This document shows, piece after piece, positions 9,660-19,511 of a DNA stretch of 64,000 nucleotides; position 1 is the stretch's first letter, and every line of letters begins with the position of its first letter. Under the pieces are notes generated by a model that worked only from the letters and a program-made list of their open reading frames with translations, did no database searches and was not told where the DNA came from. Source of the stretch: a gamma proteobacterium HIMB55. GTDB taxonomy: Bacteria; Pseudomonadota; Gammaproteobacteria; Pseudomonadales; Halieaceae. The position numbers and the translations under genes were made by a program. Where the stretch lies: assembly GCA_000227505.4 (NCBI GenBank), contig AGIF02000001.1, positions 2,624,035 through 2,688,034 of the forward strand. Direction: 5' to 3'.

Positions 9660-11050
9660 GCCAACTGGCTGAGCTTTCGCGTGAGGGTATTCCGACCCCA
9701 ACCGAGTAGCTCAGCTGCTTCCGCTTTTTTACCGGCTGTATGTTCTAGTGCTGCGCTCATCATGATCGACTCGATCTGAGGTATTGCGTGCTTGAGCACG
9801 TTGGTTTCGCCGGCCAGTAATCTTGCCCGGACCCAATCTGAGAGCTGTTTTTCCCACGATCCTTCGGGCTGACTGCCTTGATCATGCTCCGCCACCAATT
9901 CAGGTGGCAGATCGCTCATCAAAATTGTATTGCCTGCACCCATTACTGTTAGCCAGCGAGAGGTGTTTTCGAGTTGGCGAACGTTTCCTGGCCACTCCAA
10001 CGCACTGAGGTAGTCCCTAACTTGAGGTGAGAGCTCCTTTATGGGCACACCTAGTTCTAAGGCTGCTTTTGTTAAAAAGTGATTGAGCAATAGTGGAATG
10101 TCTTCTCGGCGCTCGGCTAGCCTTGGAACATTGATGCCAATAACGTTGAGCCGGTGATACAAGTCCTCGCGGAATGAACCCTCTGCGACGAGTCCCCTTA
10201 GGTCTTGATGGGTTGCTGCGATCACCCTTACATCTGTCTTGATAGCTGTGGCTCCGCCAACGCGGAAGAACTCGCCCTCAGCAAGTACTCGAAGTAGCCT
10301 TGTTTGGGTCTCATGGGGCATGTCGCCGATTTCATCGAGAAACAATGTGCCACCATTCGCCTGCTCAAAGCGGCCTTCGCGCCTGCCAGCCGCACCTGTG
10401 AAAGACCCTTTTTCATGACCGAAGAGTTCAGACTCCATCAGGTCCTTAGGGATGGCAGCCATATTGAGTGCTACGAAAGGTGCGTTGGCTCTAGGGCTGT
10501 GTTGGTGAAGCGCCCGAGCAACCAGTTCCTTACCTGATCCAGACTGACCACTGATGAGTACGGTGATCGCGCTTTGAGAAAGTCGGCCAATCGCCCGAAA
10601 TACTTCTTGCATGGCGGGTGCATTGCCAATGATTTCCTTGCCGCTATTTGTGTCGCTGGCCTGGTTAAGCGTTTCTTTTTGGGTATACGCCAAGGCTCGA
10701 GAGGCGACCTCGAGCATCTCATCAATGTCAAAGGGCTTGGGTAGGTACTCAAATGCACCCGACTCATAAGATGTGACCGCACTGTCTAGGTCCGAGTGTG
10801 CAGTGGTTATGATAACGGGTGTATCAGGTACAGTGGCTTTAAGCTCCCGAAGCAACGTAAGACCGTCCATACCTGGCATACGGATGTCGCTGATGATTGC
10901 TTTGGGCGACTCGTGCTCTAGAGCACCGAGTAATTCATCAGCGTTTTCAAAAGTTTTGCAGGCGATATTTTCTCCGCTCAGCGCTTTCTCGATCACCCAG
11001 CGTATGGAGTTATCGTCATCTACCACCCAAATTTGATTTTCATCGGTCAT
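9656..11050 (-). CDS. ntrC: Nitrogen regulation response regulator NtrC (sigma-54 activator)
   Basis: Enhancer-binding protein that activates sigma-54 promoters when NtrB phosphorylates it under nitrogen limitation. Receiver domain (about 5-120) with Asp55 in ISDIRMPG; AAA+ domain (about 140-370) with Walker A GQSGSGKE, the sigma-54 contact loop written GSFTGA instead of the common GAFTGA, and Walker B LFLDEIGDM; Fis-type helix-turn-helix at the C-terminus (AAELLGWGRNTLTRKL). 464 residues. It overlaps ntrB by four bases. NtrC-type sites upstream of glnA and of the DUF4124 gene are probable targets. Confidence 0.97.
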   Translation of the reverse strand: MTDENQIWVVDDDNSIRWVIEKALSGENIACKTFENADELLGALEHESPKAIISDIRMPGMDGLTLLRELKATVPDTPVIITTAHSDLDSAVTSYESGAFEYLPKPFDIDEMLEVASRALAYTQKETLNQASDTNSGKEIIGNAPAMQEVFRAIGRLSQSAITVLISGQSGSGKELVARALHQHSPRANAPFVALNMAAIPKDLMESELFGHEKGSFTGAAGRREGRFEQANGGTLFLDEIGDMPHETQTRLLRVLAEGEFFRVGGATAIKTDVRVIAATHQDLRGLVAEGSFREDLYHRLNVIGINVPRLAERREDIPLLLNHFLTKAALELGVPIKELSPQVRDYLSALEWPGNVRQLENTSRWLTVMGAGNTILMSDLPPELVAEHDQGSQPEGSWEKQLSDWVRARLLAGETNVLKHAIPQIESIMMSAALEHTAGKKAEAAELLGWGRNTLTRKLSQLA

Positions 11051-12153
11051 TGTTCGCTATCCATTGGTAGAAGTAGTGTGAAGCAGGTGTTTCCAGGTTC
11101 ACTGTTTGCCTGAATGACGCCGCCGTGTCGTGTCAGAATCATCTGTGAGAGCGAGAGGCCTAAGCCACTTCCCTCAGGACGCGATGTCACCAGAGGAAGA
11201 AAAATCGAGGACATAAGATCCTCTGGAATTCCGGGACCGTCATCAATAATCTCAAGTGCGCAGACCAGCTTGTGTCGCTGGCCATTCAATGTGTATTGAC
11301 GCTTACTTCGCGTTTTCAGCGTGAGCGCACAGCCAGAGGGTGAGGCCTCCCAGGCGTTGCGCGCGATGTTGAGTACCGCTTGGGTAAGTTGGCTCGCGTC
11401 GGCGTTGAACTCGGGCAGACTAGGGTCGTAATCCCGCGTCACGTTAATGCTTGTGCCTGCCTCGGCCTCGATAAGTTGGCGCACCCGTTCGGTAACCTCG
11501 TGGATGTTCATTGGTTGCCTGTCGAGCGACTCTCTTGGCCCCAAGAGTCGATCTACCAGCGCCTGAAGACGGTCCACTTCCGCAATGATAATGCTGGCAT
11601 ACTCATCGAGCTCGTCGCTCGGAAACTTTCGAGCGAGAAGCTGCGCTGCACCACGAATGCCGCCAAGCGGGTTTTTAACCTCGTGTGCTAAGCCTTTTAC
11701 AACGTCATCAAGTCTGCTTTGTGCTTCGCGCAAATTTTCAGTTTCACTGATGGCTCGTGCACGATCGAGCGCCGATATCTCGAGCAGGATTCGCGAGTCT
11801 CGATCGTAGTTGAGCGGCGTGATAACCACATCAACCGTGACATCTCGCCCCGTTTTTAAACTTAGTTTAAGATCTCGGCTTACAGCAGGTAAGCGAGTAC
11901 TTACTACATTTGTAAGCGTTTCATGCCAATGAATTGCCGCCTGACCTGTGGGGCTGGCAAGCTCATCAAACGGTAGCCCAACGGCGCGTAGCGCTGAGGT
12001 TTCAAGGAGGACTTGAGCGGCCTGGTTGAGTGTGTCGACGATGCCGTGTTCGTCGATAAGAACGACACAGGTTGTCAGTGAGTCGAGGTCAAACCCCGGT
12101 GTAACGTTCATTGTGAGCGCCCCGTCATTGCGACGTTCAGAGCCGTCAAGCAT
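11047..12153 (-). CDS. ntrB: Nitrogen regulation sensor kinase NtrB
   Basis: Cytosolic histidine kinase/phosphatase that, with PII, sets the phosphorylation of NtrC. PAS domain (about 22-130), then the dimerisation helix with His157 in GLAHEVKNPLGGIRGAAQLL, and an ATPase with N box (NIARNAWEA), G1 (DDGPGIP) and G2 (GSGLGLSLS). No membrane segment. 368 residues from 12153; a second ATG at 12111 gives a more usual length but neither has a strong ribosome site. It follows the DUF4124 gene by 58 bp. Confidence 0.96.
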   Translation of the reverse strand: MLDGSERRNDGALTMNVTPGFDLDSLTTCVVLIDEHGIVDTLNQAAQVLLETSALRAVGLPFDELASPTGQAAIHWHETLTNVVSTRLPAVSRDLKLSLKTGRDVTVDVVITPLNYDRDSRILLEISALDRARAISETENLREAQSRLDDVVKGLAHEVKNPLGGIRGAAQLLARKFPSDELDEYASIIIAEVDRLQALVDRLLGPRESLDRQPMNIHEVTERVRQLIEAEAGTSINVTRDYDPSLPEFNADASQLTQAVLNIARNAWEASPSGCALTLKTRSKRQYTLNGQRHKLVCALEIIDDGPGIPEDLMSSIFLPLVTSRPEGSGLGLSLSQMILTRHGGVIQANSEPGNTCFTLLLPMDSEQ

Positions 12154-12211
12154 TCAGAGAATAATGGTGTCTGAGCTGTCACTGGGGCTATACGACAAAA
12201 TAAGGGCGGCC

Positions 12212-12739
12212 TCATAATATTGAGGGCCTCAGAACAAATACGGTGATGGGCTCGGAAGTCGCAAGTATTGAGCCATTCTCTGCTACCCACTTGGCTTCAA
12301 GTGTGTGGGCACCGCGTATAACGTAGGTCAGTGTCCACGATAACTCTGTCTGGGCTTCACCCACCTTTTCCCCGTCAAGATAAAGTTCCAAAGACTCACC
12401 ATCGCCTAGCTCTGGTGTAGCATCCACCGCGACGTCAAAAATCCCCGCTCCCATGGGAATCGTCGCGTTATGCATTGGACTGACGATGCCGACTACTCTA
12501 TCGATACCAACTTCGCTGCCGTCGCGCTCTTCGCTGTCAGCTGGCGTTACGGGAGTTGCCTGCATCGCATTGACGGCCGGAGGCGTTTTAATCTGTTCGA
12601 CCTTCGTTTGTGGGTCTTTGGGTGGCGTATCGCTGAAGGTCACCACACCGTTGACGTCGACAGACTTGTATATTTGAGCGTTTGCGAGCCCTGCTAATAC
12701 GAGGGCGATCATAGCGATAAAGCGAATCGAGTTTTTCAC
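12212..12739 (-). CDS. DUF4124-domain periplasmic protein
   Basis: Function unknown. The start is the GTG at 12739, set 6 bp after a near-perfect AAGGAGGG site. A longer open frame runs upstream but crosses the glnA-ntrB regulatory gap. The 175-residue product has a signal peptide ending GLANAQ and then the DUF4124 core IYKSVDVNGVVTFSDTPP. A C-terminal beta-rich domain (about 90-175) looks immunoglobulin-like, with LYLDGEKVGEAQTELSW and GAHTLEAKW. DUF4124 genes commonly lie between glnA and ntrB in gammaproteobacteria, so a link to nitrogen stress is possible but unproven. A probable NtrC site precedes it. Confidence 0.88.
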   Translation of the reverse strand: MKNSIRFIAMIALVLAGLANAQIYKSVDVNGVVTFSDTPPKDPQTKVEQIKTPPAVNAMQATPVTPADSEERDGSEVGIDRVVGIVSPMHNATIPMGAGIFDVAVDATPELGDGESLELYLDGEKVGEAQTELSWTLTYVIRGAHTLEAKWVAENGSILATSEPITVFVLRPSIL

Positions 12740-12776
12740 TGCGGCCCTCCTTGCGTCATTTTTCCCACCGTTTTGC

Positions 12777-12791
12777 GCACTAAGTTGGTGC
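12777..12791. promoter_or_regulatory. Probable NtrC-binding site before the DUF4124-ntrB-ntrC unit
   Basis: GCACTAAGTTGGTGC matches the NtrC dyad GCACC-N5-GGTGC in nine of ten arm positions. It lies 38 bp before the GTG start of the DUF4124 gene and just beyond the glnA terminator. In enteric bacteria an NtrC site at the ntrBC promoter represses that promoter; the same role is inferred here. Confidence 0.7.
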
Positions 12792-12830
12792 GTTTTCAGG
12801 GTTGCTACGAAAATTCTCAAAATTCAGAGC

Positions 12831-12860
12831 AAAAAAAAGCCCGCAGTCTGTCGCGGGCTT
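12831..12860 (-). terminator. Rho-independent terminator of glnA
   Basis: On the minus strand the stem AAGCCCGC/GCGGGCTT (8 bp, loop of 8) is followed by a run of T (plus-strand A at 12831-12836). It lies 15 bp after the glnA stop and separates glnA from the DUF4124-ntrBC unit. Confidence 0.88.
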
Positions 12861-12874
12861 TCTTTGTTGCCTTG

Positions 12875-14281
12875 TTAGACCGAGTAGTACATGTCGAATT
12901 CGATTGGGTGAGTCGTCATATTGAGACGCTCCACTTCCTCGCTCTTCAACTCGATGTATCCATCGATCATATCGTTTGTGAACACGCCACCGGCTGTCAG
13001 GAAGTCGCGGTCCGCGTCCAGAGCTTCTAATGCCATCTCCAGCGTTGACGCAACGGTTGGGATTTCAGCCGCTTCCTCCGCGGGCAGGTCATAGAGATCT
13101 TTGTCCGCAGCATCGCCAGGGTGGATCTTGTTCTGGATGCCGTCGATACCTGCCATCAACATCGCTGCGAAGCAGAGATATGGGTTTGCCGTTGGATCAC
13201 CAAAACGAACTTCGATGCGCTTACCTTTTGGCGACGGCTCGTAAGGGATGCGGATAGACGCAGAGCGGTTACGCGCTGAATAAGCGAGCATAACGGGTGC
13301 TTCGAAACCGGGGACAAGTCGCTTGTAGCTGTTTGTTGACGCGTTAGCGAACGCGTTGATCGCGCGAGCGTGCTTAATGATGCCGCCAATGTAGTACAGC
13401 GCCGTCTCTGAAAGACCCGCGTACTCGTCACCTGCAAAGGTATTCACGCCGTCTTTTGATACGCTCTGGTGAACGTGCATACCGGAGCCGTTATCGCCAA
13501 CAAGTGGCTTAGGCATAAATGTCGCAGTCTTTCCGTAAGCGTGAGCTACGTTGTGCACGCAGTACTTGAGGATCTGGACTTCGTCGGCTTTCGTAACAAG
13601 CGTGTTGAAGCGGACACCGATCTCGCACTGGCCTGCCGTACCTACCTCGTGGTGATGCACCTCAACGTCGAGGCCCATTTGCTCCATGGCGGAACACATG
13701 GCAGCACGGATGTCGTGCAGTGAATCCACAGGGGGTACGGGGAAATAGCCACCTTTGACGCCGGGACGGTGACCTGTGTTGCCTTCGTCGAAGCTGTCGC
13801 CTGACGCCCATGCAGCTTCTTCAGAGTTGATTTCGTAGCTGGCGCCCTGCATTTCGACTTTGTACTTAACATCGTCGAAAACGAAGAACTCGGGCTCTGG
13901 ACCGAAGAACGCTGTGTCACCCAAACCAGTCGATGCGAGGTAGGCTTCGGCGCGCTTTGCAACGCTGCGAGGGTCACGCTCATAGCCTTGCATTGTTGAA
14001 GGCTCGACAATATCGCATCGCAAAATGATGGTTGCGTCGTCAGTGAAAGGGTCAATGACTGACGTGCTGTCATCGGGCATGAGGATCATGTCTGACTCGT
14101 TGATGCCTTTCCAGCCTGCGATCGAAGAGCCGTCAAACATCTTGCCGTCTTCAAAGAAATCTTCATCGACGTAGCTTGCGGGAATGCTTACGTGCTGTTC
14201 TTTACCGCGCGTATCGGTAAAGCGCAGATCTACCCAACGTATATCGTTGTCTTTTATCAAATTGAGCGTGCGCTCTGACAT
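12875..14281 (-). CDS. glnA: Glutamine synthetase type I
   Basis: Makes glutamine from glutamate, ammonia and ATP; dodecameric cytosolic enzyme. 468 residues. Visible: beta-grasp N-domain with [23 protein letters not shown], the ATP/glutamate region ([26 protein letters not shown]), the catalytic [10 protein letters not shown] segment, and the adenylylation loop [11 protein letters not shown] with the target tyrosine near residue 397, so GlnE control is expected. AGGAGG stands before the ATG. A sigma-54 promoter and two NtrC-type sites lie upstream and a strong terminator lies downstream. Confidence 0.98.
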   Translation of the reverse strand: MSERTLNLIKDNDIRWVDLRFTDTRGKEQHVSIPASYVDEDFFEDGKMFDGSSIAGWKGINESDMILMPDDSTSVIDPFTDDATIILRCDIVEPSTMQGYERDPRSVAKRAEAYLASTGLGDTAFFGPEPEFFVFDDVKYKVEMQGASYEINSEEAAWASGDSFDEGNTGHRPGVKGGYFPVPPVDSLHDIRAAMCSAMEQMGLDVEVHHHEVGTAGQCEIGVRFNTLVTKADEVQILKYCVHNVAHAYGKTATFMPKPLVGDNGSGMHVHQSVSKDGVNTFAGDEYAGLSETALYYIGGIIKHARAINAFANASTNSYKRLVPGFEAPVMLAYSARNRSASIRIPYEPSPKGKRIEVRFGDPTANPYLCFAAMLMAGIDGIQNKIHPGDAADKDLYDLPAEEAAEIPTVASTLEMALEALDADRDFLTAGGVFTNDMIDGYIELKSEEVERLNMTTHPIEFDMYYSV

Positions 14282-14368
14282 GGATGCCTCCTAAGGACTG
14301 TAAAACCCGATCTAATCGGTATGTATGTGCGTAACCCGTAGGCGTATGCACTTTCCTGAGACATGGTA

Positions 14369-14383
14369 GCAAAGCCTGTGCCA
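14369..14383 (-). promoter_or_regulatory. Sigma-54 promoter of glnA
   Basis: On the minus strand TGGCACAGGCTTTGC matches the -24/-12 consensus TGGCAC-N5-TTGC exactly, with the invariant GG and GC correctly spaced. Transcription should begin near 14357, about 75 bp before the glnA ATG. No good sigma-70 promoter was seen in the same direction. Confidence 0.9.
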
Positions 14384-14468
14384 CATCTCGATGCAAAAGT
14401 TTTTCTTTTTAAGTCATTGTTTCTATTGCGGTTAATGAAAATTTATCGACCTTGGCTGGAAAATTTAC

Positions 14469-14513
14469 GCACTTTTTTGGTGCCCACTATATTTAAGCGC
14501 ACTAACTTAGTGC
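14469..14513. promoter_or_regulatory. Pair of NtrC enhancer sites upstream of glnA
   Basis: Two 15-bp dyads, GCACTTTTTTGGTGC (14469-14483) and GCACTAACTTAGTGC (14499-14513), centred 30 bp apart, about three helical turns, so on the same DNA face. They lie roughly 85-145 bp upstream of the sigma-54 promoter, a usual enhancer distance. The rest of the 14282-14703 gap holds the glnA leader and presumably the typA promoter, which I could not place. Confidence 0.85.
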
Positions 14514-14703
14514 AATTTGAGCAATTAAGCGGTTTGGAGAGCGAGAGCAACCGCTAACCCGATGGTATGCATCGATGAACAATAGGTGGTTGGCATTTGT
14601 ATTTTTTGTAACGGCAGTGAATCAGCCGGATAAGGGCTTTTTCACGGTCTTCACTGGTGCCGCTTGTGGTACAGTCGCGCCCGCTTGAGCGCCCAACACC
14701 CCA

Positions 14704-16563
14704 ATGGCAGAGCCCCAACTAAAGAGCCCAACAAAAGAGAAAGTCCCAGTGATTGAGAATCTTCGAAACATCGCGATTATCGCGCACGTAGACCACGGCA
14801 AAACAACCCTCGTTGATTGCCTGCTTCAGCAATCGGGAACGCTTGATCGAAAGAGTCAGGGCGCTGAGCGGATCATGGATTCCAATGATCAGGAGCGAGA
14901 GCGCGGAATAACGATCCTTGCTAAGAATACCGCGATTCGATGGAACGACTATCGTATCAACATTGTCGATACGCCTGGACACGCCGACTTTGGTGGAGAG
15001 GTCGAACGTGTTCTATCAATGGTGGACAGTGTTCTGCTTATTGTTGACGCTGTCGATGGACCGATGCCTCAGACACGATTTGTAACATCCAAGGCGTTCG
15101 AGCGCGGACTCAACCCTATAGTTGTCGTCAACAAAATTGACCGACCCGGCGCGCGCCCTGACTGGGTCATTGATCAGGTATTTGATCTCTTTGACTCATT
15201 GGGAGCCACCGACGAGCAGCTCGATTTCCCCATCATGTATGCTTCGGCGCTCAACGGCATCGCGGGTGATGACCCCGAAAATATGTCGGACGACATGGAA
15301 CCGCTGTTCAACATGATCGTCGATCACGTCTCGGCGCCAGAGGTGAACTCTGATGGCCCGTTCCAAATGCAGATTTCAGCGCTCGATTACAACAGCTATG
15401 TCGGTGTCATCGGTGTAGGCCGAATAACGCGCGGGAAGCTCAGTCCAAATACACAGGTGTCGGTTGTTGACCGCGATGCCTCCTCCCGCAGCGGCAAAAT
15501 CTTGCAGGTAATGGGTTACCACGGCTTGGAGCGTGTAGAAGTTGAGACGGCAGAGGCGGGTGATATTGTCTGCGTCACCGGTATCGATTCGCTCAATATT
15601 TCCGACACGCTATGCGACCCAGCAGCGAGTGAAGCGCTGCCCCCGCTCTCCGTTGATGAGCCGACCGTGAGCATGACCTTCCAGGTAAACGATTCACCTT
15701 TTGCTGGTCTTGAAGGTAAGTACGTGACGTCACGCAACATCAAGGAGCGCTTGGATCGCGAGCTGATTCACAACGTCGCGCTGCGCGTCGAGCAGGGCGA
15801 TAGCCCCGATAAGTTCGTAGTCTCAGGTCGCGGAGAGCTTCACTTGTCTGTACTGATCGAGAGCATGCGCCGCGAGGGTTTCGAATTGGGCGTTTCACGA
15901 CCCGAGGTTATCCAAAAAGAGATCGACGGTCAGCTCTGCGAACCCTATGAACAGCTGGTCATTGATTGCGAATCCGAGCATCAAGGCGGTGTCATGGAAG
16001 AGCTTGGGCAGCGCCGCGCTGAAATGAAGAACATGGTGCAGGACGCAAGCGGCCGTGTTCGGCTCGAGTTTATTGTGCCTGCACGTGGGCTTATAGGCTT
16101 CAGGTCGATGTTCATGACACTGACCTCAGGCAGTGGAATCATGACTCACATATTCGATCACTACGGACCCGTCAGCAAAGCTGAACTGGCACAGCGTAAC
16201 AACGGCGTTTTGGTCTCGATGGTTAAAGGCAAAACACTGGCCTATGCGCTGTATAGCCTGCAGGACCGTGGCCGGTTGTACATCGAAGCGAATGTCGAGG
16301 TTTACGAGGGCCAGATCGTTGGCCTGCACAGCCGAAGTAATGACCTTGTTGTGAATCCGACCAAAGCTAAGCAACTGACCAACGTGCGCGCATCAGGTAC
16401 CGATGAGGCGCTGATCCTCACGCCTCCCGTACTTCATACCCTTGAGCAAGCACTGGAATTTATCGACTCTGACGAGTTAGTTGAGGTGACTCCGGAGAGT
16501 ATTCGCCTCCGCAAGAAGTTGCTCCTCGAGCACGAGCGCAAGCGCGCATCGCGAGCGGCTTAA
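14704..16563 (+). CDS. typA: Ribosome-associated translational GTPase TypA/BipA
   Basis: GTPase that helps 50S assembly and stress adaptation. G motifs: AHVDHGKTT (G1), RGITI (G2), DTPGH (G3) and NKIDRPGA (G4), followed by EF-G-like domains II, III and V and the BipA-specific C-terminus. 619 residues from the ATG at 14704. A GTG at 14749 would give the family-typical N-terminus ([16 protein letters not shown]) and is a serious alternative, since the ATG has no visible ribosome site. Divergent from glnA; its TAA overlaps the stop of the GNAT gene. Confidence 0.96.
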   Translation: MAEPQLKSPTKEKVPVIENLRNIAIIAHVDHGKTTLVDCLLQQSGTLDRKSQGAERIMDSNDQERERGITILAKNTAIRWNDYRINIVDTPGHADFGGEVERVLSMVDSVLLIVDAVDGPMPQTRFVTSKAFERGLNPIVVVNKIDRPGARPDWVIDQVFDLFDSLGATDEQLDFPIMYASALNGIAGDDPENMSDDMEPLFNMIVDHVSAPEVNSDGPFQMQISALDYNSYVGVIGVGRITRGKLSPNTQVSVVDRDASSRSGKILQVMGYHGLERVEVETAEAGDIVCVTGIDSLNISDTLCDPAASEALPPLSVDEPTVSMTFQVNDSPFAGLEGKYVTSRNIKERLDRELIHNVALRVEQGDSPDKFVVSGRGELHLSVLIESMRREGFELGVSRPEVIQKEIDGQLCEPYEQLVIDCESEHQGGVMEELGQRRAEMKNMVQDASGRVRLEFIVPARGLIGFRSMFMTLTSGSGIMTHIFDHYGPVSKAELAQRNNGVLVSMVKGKTLAYALYSLQDRGRLYIEANVEVYEGQIVGLHSRSNDLVVNPTKAKQLTNVRASGTDEALILTPPVLHTLEQALEFIDSDELVEVTPESIRLRKKLLLEHERKRASRAA

Positions 16564-17012
16564 CGGCCGCTCCAGAGCATCTCGTAATGAGGGATATCGT
16601 CTTCCATGTATGGCCCGTGCTCTGTGACAAACCCAAGTGCTTCGTAAAAACCCTGTAGGTAAGCCTGGCCACTAATGCGGATACCTGTATCCCACTTGGA
16701 CGCGCAGAATCCCATCCCTACCTTCATGAGCTCAACGCCCCTGCGCTGACCTCTGAGTTTCCGTGAGATAGAAACTCGGCCGATAGAACACTCCTCATAG
16801 CTAACGCCGGGCGGAACTACTCGCAGCGTTGCGACCAGCTCGTCACCGATGTGGCCTGTCAGATGCCAGCACTTTGGATCTTTTTGGTCTGGGTCCTGAT
16901 AAGGACACTCTTGCTCCACTACGAAGATATCGGCCCTAAGTGCCAAAATGTCATGCCACGCTCCTGCCGACATTGTGTCGAAATGGCGCCACCGCCACTT
17001 AATTTCTTCCAT
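16560..17012 (-). CDS. GNAT N-acetyltransferase, ElaA family
   Basis: 150-residue single-domain acetyltransferase. The segments ALRADIFVVEQECPYQDPDQKDP near the N-terminus and ECSIGRVSISRKLRGQRRG (acetyl-CoA loop Q/RxxGxx) are typical of ElaA. ISGQAYLQGFYEALGF closes the fold. The acceptor substrate is unknown for the family. Convergent with typA, the stops sharing TTAA at 16560-16563. Confidence 0.88.
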   Translation of the reverse strand: MEEIKWRWRHFDTMSAGAWHDILALRADIFVVEQECPYQDPDQKDPKCWHLTGHIGDELVATLRVVPPGVSYEECSIGRVSISRKLRGQRRGVELMKVGMGFCASKWDTGIRISGQAYLQGFYEALGFVTEHGPYMEDDIPHYEMLWSGR

Positions 17013-17119
17013 GTTTTTAGCGCTACTATGAGATAATTCTGAAGCGCGAAGGCTATCACGAACATAGTCGCTCGCTTTTAAATTTCGAACGCTTTGTTCT
17101 CGAAGGTAGCAGTTACCCT

Positions 17120-19369
17120 ATGTCCGATATGTTCAACACACCTCAAGCAACGGAAACGCTCTCGCTCAAAGAGTATGCCGAGAAGGCGTATCTCGATTAT
17201 TCGATGTATGTGATTCTCGATCGAGCGCTGCCTCACGTCGGTGATGGCCTTAAGCCCGTGCAAAGACGAATCGTTTATGCGATGAGTGAACTGGGACTTA
17301 AGTCCTCCGCCAAGTACAAGAAATCAGCACGAACCGTCGGGGACGTGATCGGTAAATTCCACCCTCACGGGGATAGTGCAGCCTACGAAGCCATGGTCTT
17401 GATGGCACAGGATTTCTCCTATCGGTATCCCTTGATTGATGGTCAGGGGAACTGGGGTAGTGCCGACGATCCTAAATCCTTCGCAGCCATGCGATACACC
17501 GAGTCTAAACTCACTAAATACGCGGATGTACTCCTGGGCGAACTAGGGCAGGGTACGGTCGATTGGCAGCCCAACTTCGATGGCAGTATCGACGAGCCAG
17601 TTGTTCTTCCCGCACAGGTCCCCAACTTGTTGCTCAACGGTACGACCGGGATTGCCGTGGGTATGGCTACCGACATACCGCCGCACAATTTGCGCGAGGT
17701 AGTGAACGCGACCATCCACTTACTCGATTATCCAGATGCCACAGTAGACGCACTATGCGGCCATATACAGGCGCCGGATTTCCCCACTGATGCAGAGATC
17801 ACGACCTCGCCCGAGGAAATTCGTGATATCTATCGCAGCGGTCGAGGTAGTGTGAAGATGCGAGCCGCGTGGCGGCGTGAAGATGGCGCTGTTGTTCTCG
17901 ACGCGCTGCCCTACCAGGTCTCCGGATCAAAAGTACTCGAGCAAATTGCCGGGCAAATGCAGGCGAAAAAGCTACCCATGGTTTCAGACCTTCGCGATGA
18001 GTCTGACCATGAGAATCCCACTCGGCTGGTCATTGTGCCGCGGTCAAACCGCGTTGATCTCGACGCAATGATGAGTCACTTGTTCGCCACTACCGACCTG
18101 GAGCGCTCTTACCGTGTGAACCTTAATGTCATTGGTATGAATGGTCGTCCCGGTGTTCGTTCGCTCGATCAGCTGCTACGCGATTGGGTTCAATTCCGCC
18201 GTCAGACCGTTCGTAGACGCTTGGAATATCGACTCGAGAAAGTGCTTAAGCGACTTCACATCCTTGAGGGCTATCTAGTTGCTTACCTCAATATCGATGA
18301 GGTAATCCGAATCATCCGAGAGGAAGACGAGCCAAAGGCTGAGCTGATGGCGCGTTTCGCGCTTTCCGATATTCAGGCGGACGCTATTCTCGATCTCAAA
18401 CTGCGCAATTTAGCTAAGCTCGAGGAGATGAAGATCCGCGGTGAGCAGTCTGAACTCAGCGATGAGCGAGACGGTCTTCAGAAAACGCTCGGCAGTAACG
18501 CCTTGATGACCAAGCTCATTCGCAGCGAACTTGTCGATATTGCGCACGAGTACGGTGACGACCGTCGATCGCACCTTGTTCAGGTGGAAGAAGCAAAAGC
18601 CTTCTCCGAACTGGAGTTGACCAGCGCAGACCCAATGACAGTTGTGGTGTCCGAGAAGGGTTGGATCAGAGCGGCAAAAGGCCACGATATCGACCCAGAG
18701 ACGCTTAACTACAAGTCCGGAGATGCCTTCAAGTTTGCAGCCCTTGGACGAAGTAACCAGACAACGGTTGTCTTCGATTCGACAGGGCGTGCCTATTCGA
18801 TACCAACGCATCAACTGCCCTCGGCACGGGGACAAGGCGAGCCCTTAACGGGCAGGATTGCTCCGCCGTCGGGTGCTACTTTTGAAGGTTTGATGACGGG
18901 TACCGAGCACCAGAAGTTTTTGTTGGCCAGTGATGCTGGCTACGGCTTTGTCGCAAAATTTGGTGATCTCGTTGCCAAGAACAAAGCTGGTAAAGCTGTG
19001 TTGAGTCTTCCCAAAGGTGCGCAAGTAATGCCACCGGTGATTGTGCCGGAGCGTCAGAATTTATTGGTTGCAGCGGCGACGTCCGAGGGACGGTTATTGA
19101 TCTACCCGCTCGCTGACCTTCCTGAGCTTGCCAAAGGCAAAGGCAACAAGATCATCGGTATACCTTCCGCCAGAGCACAGGCACGAGAGGAATTGCTCGT
19201 TGGGTTGCTGGTGTTCGGAGATGAGGACATTCTTCAGGTGAATTCAGGACGACAGCATCTCAAGCTGCGATTGTCCGACTTGGAGCACTACCGTGGCGAG
19301 CGCGGACGGCGCGGTAATCGTCTGCCGAAAGGATTCCAGAAGGTCAGTGGGCTGGTCATCGCGGGCTAG
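17120..19369 (+). CDS. parC: DNA topoisomerase IV subunit A
   Basis: Decatenates daughter chromosomes together with ParE. 749 residues, matching ParC and shorter than GyrA. The catalytic tyrosine is in RYTES (about residue 126), and the quinolone-determining region is [12 protein letters not shown] with Ser86 and Glu90 equivalent to E. coli Ser80 and Glu84, i.e. wild-type residues. A coiled-coil arm and the C-terminal beta-pinwheel (about 500-749) follow; there is no GyrA box. parE is not in the window. Followed by 142 bp without a gene, then the convergent YtjB-like gene. Confidence 0.97.
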   Translation: MSDMFNTPQATETLSLKEYAEKAYLDYSMYVILDRALPHVGDGLKPVQRRIVYAMSELGLKSSAKYKKSARTVGDVIGKFHPHGDSAAYEAMVLMAQDFSYRYPLIDGQGNWGSADDPKSFAAMRYTESKLTKYADVLLGELGQGTVDWQPNFDGSIDEPVVLPAQVPNLLLNGTTGIAVGMATDIPPHNLREVVNATIHLLDYPDATVDALCGHIQAPDFPTDAEITTSPEEIRDIYRSGRGSVKMRAAWRREDGAVVLDALPYQVSGSKVLEQIAGQMQAKKLPMVSDLRDESDHENPTRLVIVPRSNRVDLDAMMSHLFATTDLERSYRVNLNVIGMNGRPGVRSLDQLLRDWVQFRRQTVRRRLEYRLEKVLKRLHILEGYLVAYLNIDEVIRIIREEDEPKAELMARFALSDIQADAILDLKLRNLAKLEEMKIRGEQSELSDERDGLQKTLGSNALMTKLIRSELVDIAHEYGDDRRSHLVQVEEAKAFSELELTSADPMTVVVSEKGWIRAAKGHDIDPETLNYKSGDAFKFAALGRSNQTTVVFDSTGRAYSIPTHQLPSARGQGEPLTGRIAPPSGATFEGLMTGTEHQKFLLASDAGYGFVAKFGDLVAKNKAGKAVLSLPKGAQVMPPVIVPERQNLLVAAATSEGRLLIYPLADLPELAKGKGNKIIGIPSARAQAREELLVGLLVFGDEDILQVNSGRQHLKLRLSDLEHYRGERGRRGNRLPKGFQKVSGLVIAG

Positions 19370-19511
19370 CTTCGCGGCTTATGGTGTCTCCTTTTTAAGT
19401 CGCCCTTGGTGCCTTCAATCGAAGCCCTAAAGCAAGTGAAGCGTGATGACAAAGCGGCGCTCAAAAGCATCCGGCGTTAAAAAAGGGAGCAGCGCCCAAG
19501 GGAGCGGATCG

